This document shows, piece by piece, positions 54,001-64,000 of a stretch of DNA of 64,000 bases; within the stretch, counting starts at the first letter, position 1; the number at the start of each line of letters is the position of its first letter. The stretch comes from Taeniopygia guttata. Lineage: Eukaryota; Chordata; Aves; Passeriformes; Estrildidae. The stretch is taken from assembly GCF_048771995.1 (NCBI RefSeq), contig NC_133030.1, forward strand, positions 52,846,501 through 52,910,500, in the 5' to 3' direction. The notes under the pieces were generated by a model. The model had not been told where the DNA came from and ran no database searches. It worked only from the letters and a program-made list of their open reading frames with translations. The translations under genes and the position numbers were made by a program.

Positions 54001-56987
54001 AGCAGGAGCACAGCCTGAAATGGATAATAAAATCAAGTTGGCTATAAAATATAATCTAACCTTGTCACTTAGCAATTGATTTCTGATCTGGAGCAATATG
54101 CCTGTAACCTAACTAATCTTTGTTTAATTCAAAGGCTCTGTCCTGCCATGTTCTGACTCCTGCTGCGTGCTGTGGCATTGTGGTGTGTGTGGCTGTGTAT
54201 GCCTGGGGTCAGCTGGGAGCTGCCAGACCACCCTCCCCAGCCCTGCCTTTGGATAATTTTAGGTTTGCAGCCTTTCAAGCTGAGCTTGTGCCTCGCAGTT
54301 CTGCCAGCATCTCTTGAAAGGAAAGCTCCCAGCCCTTTGCCTGTCATGGTTGGGGCAGCAGAATCCCAAGTGTGAGTACTGTGCTGCTGATAGAAAATTG
54401 CTTTTGTTAGCTCATCCTTGATCTATAGAGGGCTAGGTAAGCTCTAGCTGCAGATAAATTCGTTGTCAGGAGATTTTTGACCTCCACTGAAGGTGGTGCC
54501 ACGGTGGCTGTGGCCATGTAAAGGCAGCAGTGGTGTTCCATTGGCAATGCTGGCTTCCCATCAGCGTTCCCTCACTGTCAGGCCATGGAACAGGCAGGCC
54601 AGCTGTGCCTCTTTCATGCTGTTATTCTGCATACTTTCAACTTTTTTCCCCCACTCTTTAAAATAAAGCTTAGATCCTGGACATCTTTTTGTGCATTTCC
54701 TTTTTTTTTTTTTTTCCTTTGGTATTTTGTCTTGTATTTTGTAGTGGTATGACTGAAGCTGAAGATAATCTTTCAAATGTACACAGATCTGTTTAACTCA
54801 GTGTTGTGGGTTTGTGTGGTGTGCCCCTTCTGTCTGTTTCTGGGTCTCTCAGACCATATTAAACATCAGGTACACTGATATAGAACAGCTCCATTAAAGT
54901 GTGTCACAATTAAAGGTGTCTGCATAGTCTGTCTGCACATGGCTGGCTACTTCTTTGGGCAGTACTTCTCTCTTTTGAAGTATTTTACTTTAAATATTTG
55001 TGTTTCTTGTAAGAAATCATAAAAATCTTTCCAAAGTGCAAACACAATTCACTTTCAAATCATTTCCTGTATCTTGTAAGTTTCATGATTTCTTTCCTTT
55101 TTCTTATTATGTTGTAGCTTCGCTCAGTTCTGAGCACTGTGTGAGGAGCAGTATGGAACCTTTTTCGAAAATATTTCTAAAACTGCTGCCAAAATGAAAT
55201 TAATTGTAACTATTTTTTAATCTTAATAATTGCAGAATTGAAATAAAATAAGTTGAACGAGCTGCAGGTTTTCTTTTTTTGAGAAGGTCATTATAAATAT
55301 TTCAGGTTTTTTTGTGGAATCAGAACCATAGTATTATCTCATCCACTCTTTATTTGCATTTAAGAAAATCTCATCTCTGATGTTTTGGTATTGTCTTTCA
55401 CTGCAGTAGGTAAGCAGCAAAGACTGCCCCCGCTGTACATTGGTATTGCCCTCATATTTTTTTTGTTTTGTTCATAGTCATCATTTGGCAGAACTCAGGG
55501 GACCCACAGTTCTTCCCCTCCTTTTTCTTTTTCTCAGCCCTCTGGCCTGGACTCAGTTTCTCAGGAGCAGGGAGGAGAGGTGGAGGAACTGTGCCACTGT
55601 TCCTTTGTCTGGGCTTGTTCACCCTCAGGCAGATTTCATCTGCAGTCACCTACCCAAGACTTCCATTTCATCTGCTTTTTGATCTGATGTGGTGTAATGA
55701 GGGGAAAGGACCGAAAACCACCATCAGCACACCCGTAAAGCCCTGTCCCTGTCCCAGTGCAGCCCTGGGAGAAGACACCAGACCTCCAGCCAGGGTGCAA
55801 GCCATGGCAGCACACAGCCTTGCCTGGGTTAATCTGCTTTCTTCCTATTAGCCCACGGGAGCTTTGCAGTGTCCCCTGTAGCTGGGCTGCTGGGGACATC
55901 TCTGCCCTGTGCTGTAGGAACCTCATGGTTCCCGTGACAGCTCCGGGTTCATGGCTGTGCCTGCACATCACCCAGTAATGCTCAAAGTGTGTTTCAGTCC
56001 AGGTTGTGACCCTGTGAAACTGAAAAGAGTTTAATTATTTTTCCCTCCATTTCTGGTGTATTTAGCACTGCAGAATGCTTCTTCCTGTGTGATTTTGTAC
56101 TTCTGCATTGGGCAAATGCTTGGAATATTATTGGCAGTCTTTCCAAACTATTCATCGTTTGAGAGTTGTAGGAGCATTAAGGATATGTGTCTTTATTAGT
56201 CAGAGGAGAGAATGGGCAAGTCCTTACCAAATATTTGAGCCTGGAAACTTTCACATTTCTGGCTATCCAGAGTGCCATTCTGTAATACAACAACAACCAG
56301 TGAAGCATTACATTTCTCTGGGTATTTCATAGTCCTAAAGTTGTAACATGTGGCCGCCAGAAACTTTTGACTTTCCTTCTTGATGCAGGCATTCAAGCAT
56401 TACATTTGTTTCAAGTTCAGTGTTAGCTTATATATTTCTCCTGAGTTCCCATTCTTGTTCCCCTCAGCTGTGCTGATTTAGCCACTTGTGGTTTGGTAGG
56501 ATGAGCTGGGTCATGAAGTTTTACATAGAAAGACAGAAAAAAAGAAAATTCACGTTCCATGTGCAAAGGGTGTATATATAAGATAGGTTGTGGTAGTGTT
56601 CCTTGACACCAGAAATGCTCAAGAAACCATTTCTTCAGGGAATGCTATTACTACAAATTAAAATAATTATTTTACTGAGATGCTGCTCCTGTTCTTCCTC
56701 TTAGGCTCTGCAGACCCTTCCACTGCAAGCTCCCTATGCTTTGAGGTACAAACTGTGTAGCCTAGCTGTCGGTATGGATGAGTATTTTCTAACTGCTAAC
56801 CATGTTCCCTGTCCAAAAAAAGTAATTTTCACCTGAGTTGATGATGGAGGTGTTTCTACCTGCCCTGAGTTATATATACTGTTTATCAGGAATTAAACAC
56901 CTTTCTAAATCACTGAACCTCCCTCCCTGACTGTGGACTTTCATGGGATCACCCTCACAGTCAGCACTGGGGCTGGACCTGTCTTGT

Positions 56988-57260
56988 AGAATCACAGAAT
57001 GGTTTGGGTTGGAAAGGACTTTAAAAATCACACCAACAGGTCACTGTCTTTCCTGTTCTGGGGACCCCAGAGCTGGGTGCAGCACTGCAGGTGGGGTCTC
57101 ATCAGAATGAAGAAAGAGGCAGAATCACCTCCCTCTACCTGCTGGCCAACCCTTTCTTGATGCAGCGTAGGATTCAATTGGCTTTCTGGGCTGTGAGCAC
57201 ACATTGCTGGCTCATGTCTTTGTGCTGGTTTGCTCTGTGGAAGCTCCTCACCATTGAGTT
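56988..57260 (-). mobile_element. CR1 LINE fragment
   Basis: AGAATCACAGAATGGTTTGG, then GTTGGAAAGGACTTTAAAAA, and further on CCCAGAGCTGGGTGCAGCAC and TGCAGGTGGGGTCTCA. This is the reverse complement of CR1 3' sequence with internal gaps. It is 5'-truncated and non-coding. Confidence 0.85.
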
Positions 57261-60200
57261 CGATCTCATTTAGGTGAGCAGTTCATTTCCCAGGCAGTAG
57301 GTGTCATTCCTGCAACTTGAGATCTCACAGTTGTATTTCTGTCTTTCTTCGGCTTCGTGTAGGTGTCAGGATGGATAGACATCTTTTTCTGTGAAAAGAG
57401 AGTAAAATAGAAAATTAAAAAAAAAAAAAAAAAAGCAAGCTGTGTAGTACTGTGATTCTTGCTGTGCCACGGGTGCAGGCACAGGGAAATGCTCCAGCAG
57501 TTTGTGTTTCTGCAGCAAGGCTGGTCAGACCCAGTCCTTGTTGTGGGGGTGAGCTCCATGGTGCAGGCATGCTGTACCTCCTGGGCTGGTCTGCAGCTGC
57601 TAAATCTCTTAGCCTTTTTGGCATCATTGCTTTATCTGCTGGAGGATGAAAATTCTTACCTGAGAGGGAATTAGGATGTTAAGTAGCTGGGTCTCAGTCT
57701 AGCACTGGATTTAAGGCTTAAGTTTGGTCCTGTTGAAGTCCTTGCTTTGCTGGATTGAAGTCTCCTGTTCAAAAAGTGATTCTGAGGATGACAACCATCT
57801 TTGTAGTAAATGTTAAGCATTACAGCAAAGTTCATTATGTATTGCCATCCATTCATTCCTTCTTCCCCTTTCTTCTTTTCCCATTCCCATCATTCGCTGC
57901 TTCTTAGCATGTGTGTAACTTCCTTCCTTTATCCCTTGCCAGTAAGCCACTCCCCCAGTAATGAGGAGATCTAGAAAATCCAGTGAAATGGCATTAACAA
58001 GAAGCAGGGCCGTGGCCACCATAATCCCTTTAATTGCATGCTGAATGCTTTTCTTTCCAGAGCTGTGCACATTTTGGGAGCTGGCTGCAGCGATGTTCCG
58101 AGCGTGTGTGTCTGCATGCAACAGGAACAGCTAAACACACCCAGGGCTGCTGAATGCTCATGATGAAAGGATAGCTTAAATAACTAAATTCAAGTCCAAA
58201 AGCTGCAGTTGGATATGTCTGTTACATGTCTGCTGGATGAGTAGGAATATGTCTTCAGCACTGAACAGACTATCACTGCTCAATTCATGGTTCATGGTCC
58301 AGAGGACATCAAAAGAGAGATCAAAAATTGTCTACAAAAATTTTAAAAATCGGAAAAAAGTTTAAAATCATCCCCATATGCACATATTTCATGCAGTTTG
58401 TATGTGTGTACCTATCTCTGTAAGCTCCTTACTGTTCTTATTACCCACTTAAAATACTTTTGATACTAAAATTAATTTATTACATGGCTCTGTCTGTTTT
58501 GTCTGTCATTCTAGCTCCCACCTGCCAAACAGTAGTGAGATTTGAGATAATCTGTGAATTTCTTTTTGAAAAGTATTTTTAATTTAAAATGAGAGGAGTA
58601 CTGGACAAGTATATTTTGACAAAATGAGGTAGCTTTAATATTATGACTTCATCATGAGTTAGTGTTGAGTGCTGCAACCCATTTGCATGCTATCTTTCTT
58701 TTCATTAACTAAATACATCACCTAGGTGAATATAAGTCTGTTTTTGATCCCACAGCTGTTGAAAAGTACGGGTTGTATCATACAAATAAAGCAGCCTTCT
58801 CAGGCAATAAATTTCTTTGACTATTTAGTAAGTAGAAGAGAGAAGAATGAACTTACATGTTCATTTTACCTGTATGCTTAATAAAATGTCCTTTATCTGT
58901 CCCTGTTTGTTGTCTTGCTTGTCTGGTAATAAGAGCCATCTTTGAGTAGGTGAGACAAGGAGTTACATCTCTTCATCACACTTTGGCAGGTGCAGTATTG
59001 CCCATTAGAGGTGCTGCTTTGTCAGCTGTCACCAAAGTGATCCACAGCTCCCAACACCAGCTCAGATTCCGCTGGTAGCCCAGTGTTGTGATGGATCCTC
59101 CCACAGCCTGCCTGGCTGCCTCTTGGCTTTGTGTTTATTTGTTTTCATTGGTGCTGAACTGTCAGACTTTAGCTCACAGCACACAGAACCACACACAGCT
59201 GTCTCCAAGGCTGCTGGGCTGAGGGGTGATGCCCAGGGATGTCTGGTTCATCCCACACCCAGGAGCAGTCCAGAGGCACTTGCCTGTACCTGCAGGTCAG
59301 CCCGGAGCCATCAGCCTCCATCCTTGGGGGTTCCAGCTGCTCACATCTAACGCTGGAGGCAGGACAAAGCTGGCTGATGCTACGGCATTCAGGCCTTAAT
59401 CTTGAAAGGACTTGTGCACATTCCTGACCTTATTACTGGGAGCAGCATCCTTGGTGCTTGTGACCCTAATGGCTGTTTGCTGAGACCACTGACCGTGATA
59501 AATGTAAGTGTGCGTGCAAGTATCGAAGGGGTTGGGGTCTGATGGAGCAGTGAAGGATCTCTTCTTCATTTGAGGGCAGAACTCAGCAGGGGAAATTTGT
59601 AGTTTTTAGGAGGGGAAACAAAAGTTTTTCCTGTCCTCTCTATGGAAGTCCTCACCTTTAACATATACAAATAGGAATATAAGGATCTTTTTTAAAATGT
59701 CCCCCCCCACCTCCAGTGAACAATTATTATCTGAAAACCTGTCAGTAAGTTAAAAACAACTCCAGCCCTTGGGGGAGTGGAGGAGGTGGGCAGGTGGTAC
59801 AAGGAGCAGGTTTGTTGGGAAGGAGTGTGGAGGGCTGGGGCTGCCAGAGCCATCCCAGTGAGGCAGGTGAGGTGGGTCCTTCCCTTTCAGGGGTTCACAA
59901 GCAAAAATGGAAATAAGAAGGGAACAGAAAGATGGTCAGTGTGTTTAGTGTAGCTGAAGAGAGTGTGTGTCCTACTGGGGGGTCCCTCAGGGCTTGTTGT
60001 ATTGATCCCAGGGAATCCCTCCTCATTTTATATTCCTCAAGATGTGACCCAAGGGTGAGCTGCAAGGGTCTGCTTGTCTCTTCTGTCCTGGCTTGCTAAA
60101 TAAAGATAGTGCTGGAACTGCATGACTGCAAGTCTTTGCAGGAGCTCAAAAAACCTGAGCCAGCATACTATTTTAAAATTTCATGGTATTAAATATGAGA

Positions 60201-62688
60201 GTGTTACAGAAATAGCAGAGGGGACACTGAGCCAGCAAGCCAAGGAATGTGGAAACAAGTTTGTAAGAGCAATAAAGGCACACAAGGACATTCTCAAGCT
60301 ATGAAGTGTGTTCAGAGGTGTTCGGGGTGAATGCCTTGTGTGTGCATTTAGATGTTACTGCTGTCCTGAGTACTGGTGCAGGTCTGCTTTAGTCAGTTCT
60401 CCCAGTTTCCAGCTGGCTCAGTCTCCTGAATCAGTTCCCCAGGGAGTTGTGTAAATGTCTGTAGCACCAGAGGGAGTGGCAGAGAAGGCTGTGATGCCCC
60501 ACAGCGCTGCAGGACAGCCCAAGGGGAAATGATGCTCCATGTCTGACCCTCCTCGCAGTGCTGATTTCATCCTTGCAGGAGCTCACATTTAGATTGCTGC
60601 ATGGTCTGATTAACCCAGTGGTTTGGTAACAACTTCCATGCTAAATTGCTAAAAGAGTAGTCCTTTTTCCTCACCCAGGAATGCTTTCTATGGTCTCCAG
60701 TCTTTGATCTCTTTGCCACTTTGGTCAGTCTGTCACTGCAACCTTAGTTGCACTCTGATGCCAGCTGTCATCTGTTGTTGCTATCAAGGTCTCCTCATCA
60801 TCCTTTTGCTTCAGAGATTTGGACACCTTTTGTGACCCTTCAAAGATGATAATCCTGAGTGGACACTGGAAAACAAACAACACAGCTGAAGGTTCCCTGG
60901 AAAAATATATAAAGGTATGCCTGTGTATTAAAGGTTAAGCTTGACCTTGCTAGAGCCCTTGTCTTTTATTTGAATGCAGTAGGATTATAATCTAATATCA
61001 ATTTCCCTCTCTGATTCCCCAACACCCATCTCAGTATGATAGGCCTGAACTGCAGTTCACTTTCACAGATGGTACCTGCATCACAGAAAATATTAGATGA
61101 CTGATGCCCTAAATACGACAGAGTGCATTTGTCTACACATCTGTGTAGACAGAAAAATCTTTTTAATGGTAAAAAGCATAGTCACATAAGAGGAATGTGA
61201 AGGGAGTTTGCTAGAAGACTCAGTGGTGACTTTTTAAGTGTTGGAGCAGGGTAAGCAAAATGAGAAGACCTTGAAACTGTGAATAAACATGGCAACTCAA
61301 TTTAACATGTCTGCCTGAAGAAGCAGGCTTTTATGTTTTTTTGTTATTTTATTACAAACAAGAACTTTGATAACTGCTGTGTTTTCCCAACAGTAAAAAA
61401 CACGTCAAATATTTTTGTGACCTGCTATTTGAAAAATAACCACATCAAATGCTTCAGCTTCCTTGAGGATTGTCGCATTTTCCTTCAGGACATGCATTTC
61501 TCATGGCCCATCAACATCTGTTCAGCCCTTGCAGTGCAGGAGGATGAAGTGAAGACTCCCAGGGTCTGATTTTCTCTCCAGCCTCCAGGCACCAGAGGAA
61601 CTTTAGTGAAAACAGAGACAGGGAACTTTAGTGAAGACAGAACCTTCATGGAAACTGAGCATGCAGCAGCCCTGGCAGTGTGTCCTCACTGGGATACACA
61701 GCTTTGAGTACCCCTTTCCTGGGGGTGAACTCATTGACAGCTCAAAACTGCTGATTATGGAGGGAATTTTTGCAGCATCTCCTCAGGATTTTGCTGTCTC
61801 TCTCTATTCTAAAGCTGTCTGAGCAAGGATTTAAAGGAAAACTAATCCAAATCACCAGAAATGTGAATGTAAAGTAAATTAGGTAAACTAAATCAAACCA
61901 TTTTATATATATTATCTGATTCAGCATTCATGTGACCTTAATTTGATTAAGTTTAATTCACCAAATAGGAAAGAGGGTTGATTTAATTAATAATGAGTGT
62001 GTCTGCAGGGATCTAATGTGGTTTCATTCATTACAGAAATGTTAATTCAGATTACCTTTCTAGAGTTTTCTCATGCAGATAAACCTTACAGAACAGTTTA
62101 TTAGTTAGGCCTAAACTAGTGTAATTGTGTGTTTATTCCCCCTTGGCTCTAGAAGGACTTTCCCACTGCTCTCCTCTTGTGGTAATTCCATGAGCATTTT
62201 GTTGTGGGATGTTTTGTTAATCTGTTAATCCAGGCAAAGGAAATTCATCAGTTTTCTGTTGGTTTAGTCACCTTTTCACCTGATTTGTGGCTGCATGGTG
62301 CTTCACAGGCGAAGACAGGAGTGTGAATGTTTGATCAAGGGGGAGAGGGTGGGGACTCACTTCAGGTCAAACCCTTTGTGCAAGAGACACCCTGCTTGCA
62401 CCCACACTGCTGGGCTACACAGCACATGGACAGAAGAAATGAGCTTTGCTGGAGTTGTCTAAAGTCACATACCACAAATTTTGATTTTCTTAGTGTTTAG
62501 GTACAACTGTGATGTGTTTCTTGGCTTTGGCTTGTACTCCTTCCCTCTGGCTTTTTGTCTCCTTTGTGCCTCAGTAGTACAGAGCAGCATCACCCCAGGA
62601 GCTCATGCCCTCAATACACACAAGCTCTACTGACACACTTTCTGACTGCTTTTCTTCCTTTTCTGTTGGTGGCCTGGAAGTTCTGTAA

Positions 62689-62745
62689 GTTTTTTTGGTT
62701 TTTGGGGTTTTTTTTTTGTTTTTGTTTTTGTTGTTTTTTTTTTTA
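62689..62745. repeat. T-rich simple repeat with TTTTTG units
   Basis: A T-dominated tract with G interruptions, including TTTTTGTTTTTGTTG. The long antisense reading frame across it (Lys/Asn-rich) is a by-product. Confidence 0.9.
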
Positions 62746-64000
62746 TGTATGATTATTAAGGGAATGGACACACCATAATTGTGAAGATGGGGTAGCTGGA
62801 GTGGCTGAGACTTGCCAGTCTTTGTGAAGGGTTTTTTGTAAGGGTGGACTTTGTTTTCAAAGAATTGTGCGAACCAGTGCTGTGATTCAAGTGTAAAACT
62901 TGAACTGAAGCACCTGATCATTTTCAGCAATTTGCCAAGTTGAAAATACTGGAGAGACTTGAGGAGAGGAGTGGATGGTAAATATGAACTAGATGCAGCA
63001 AAGATCAGCAATTCCAAAGCTTGGGGTTTTTTTTCTTTATTTCTTTCTCTGAATAGGAGTAATCTGGTATTTGAAGAACAGATAAATTCTCCAAAGCGTG
63101 TCCTGAACTTTAACAAGAACCCTAAATTTGATGCAAAAGCCTCCGAAGTTTGGAAAGTGAGGTGCAATAATATTGTGCTTCAAAATTCACTTGAGGTCAG
63201 TCTCCAGAGTACTAGGAAATGTTGGCTGTTCTGCTAGCATATTCACACCTTCTAGTTTGAGTTTGCACCAGGAATCACTCCCAAACAGTGGCCAGAGCAG
63301 TGCTGTCAGCCTTTAGCAGCTTCCTGTGATTATCTGGTTCATTCTTTCTGGAAACCAGGCTTTGAAACCCCGGAGCTGTGCCCATCTCATCCTGTTGGAA
63401 TATCAGCACACCCAGACACATAAACAATGTGCCTCTTCACAAAGCAATGAAAATCAATGGGGTTTTGAAAAGACATTCTCATTAAAGTCATGGCCTTATT
63501 TGGGAACTTGCAAGAGGCTTGGCTGTCACAGGAGAATATTTTGGCTCTGTGACAGTTTTATTTTATATGGTTCTTCAGTGAGGAATCTCCTGGGTTTGTG
63601 CATGATAGCTTCCAAAAGTTGTGTGTCTTTTTTACTCCTTCCCAGGAATATTTGCTTGAGGAGGAACCAATATGTTGGTCAAAAAAGGCCAAAGACCTCG
63701 TTTGACCTCTCTTGTCCAAAGTATGTAGGGGAAAAGAAGGTTTTCAAAGATAAAATGAAAAATTCCTGGTATTGCAGTATTCCTGAGCAAACTCACATGT
63801 TTTTATCATAATTACTTCTCTATACCCTTTTTTTCCCCCACTACTTGTTTGTTGAGTGCTGCCTTCTGTGTATGTAAGTAGGGGATTGTTTAGGAATAAT
63901 CTGGTCTGACATCACACTTGTGATCCTTACGCTCCTTGGGAACATTTCCTTTATGTCCCTAACACCTTGTGAACTGTGGTGGGATAAAAGAGCCTGCATG

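Larger units (their letters stand above)
50172..64000 (+). other. EVL: EVL intron 1 (5' part)
   Basis: At least 13.8 kb of intron; EVL is known to have a long first intron in mammals. It begins with the rest of the CpG island and the minisatellite (about 50475-51005). Beyond this lie AT-rich sequence, a CR1 fragment at about 56988-57260, a poly(A) stretch at 57417-57434 and a G/T-rich simple repeat at about 62689-62745. No EVH1-encoding exon, microRNA hairpin or other gene was found. Confidence 0.7.

Noticed and set aside
62571..63167. 198-codon antisense open frame
   Set aside because: It runs through a simple T-rich repeat (Lys/Asn run), has no recognisable family, and other frames in the area are equally arbitrary.
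63326..63811. 161-codon + strand open frame in EVL intron 1
   Set aside because: Composition is ordinary for random sequence, no domain is recognised, and no splice or promoter context supports it.
50172..64000. Possible miR-342 hairpin, which is known to lie in an EVL intron
   Set aside because: The mature miR-342 sequence was not found by eye, and in mammals it is in a later intron, beyond this window.

Overview
This window is vertebrate nuclear DNA, almost certainly from a bird and plausibly a songbird. The evidence is the short AT-rich introns with GT-AG borders, several CR1 LINE fragments, and a solo LTR of a type common in avian genomes. Two neighbouring genes, both on the + strand, account for everything that looks functional: EML1 (echinoderm microtubule-associated protein-like 1) and the 5' end of EVL (Ena/VASP-like). 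The same order and orientation are known on human chromosome 14q32.

From 1 to 40480 is the 3' three quarters of EML1. Nineteen exons with matching splice phases run from 4106 to the stop codon at 39059-39061. They encode 687 residues, equivalent to about residues 129-815 of the 815-aa mammalian protein: the end of the basic Ser/Thr-rich linker, the HELP region, and the two atypical WD40 propellers that bind tubulin. The 5' exons (trimerisation coiled coil and the start of the linker) lie upstream of the window. The 3' UTR ends at two poly(A) signals near 40391 and 40452.

Two features of EML1 stand out. A 231-bp open segment at 13804-14034, with a good acceptor and donor, fits phase 1/phase 1 between two constitutive exons. 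It would add 77 residues rich in SP/TP motifs just ahead of the HELP domain, and looks like a cassette exon. The intron at 14957-19060 has a textbook minor-spliceosome (U12-type) donor and a matching branch site.

From 40490 to about 49640 is intergenic DNA with an AT microsatellite and no recognisable gene. A strong CpG island starts near 49640, carries GC boxes, a 43-bp tandem duplication and a CGG run, and contains a short upstream ORF. It ends in an exon whose only coding bases are ATGAG followed by GTGAGT, as expected for the first coding exon of an Ena/VASP gene. Just inside the following intron is a GC-rich minisatellite (about 50475-51005, roughly 15 copies of a 32-34 bp unit). The rest of the window to 64000 is EVL intron 1, with one clear CR1 fragment and simple repeats.

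EML1 organises microtubules and EVL elongates actin filaments. They are neighbours, but nothing in the sequence shows shared regulation. No bacterial-type system, CRISPR array, tRNA or rRNA was seen.
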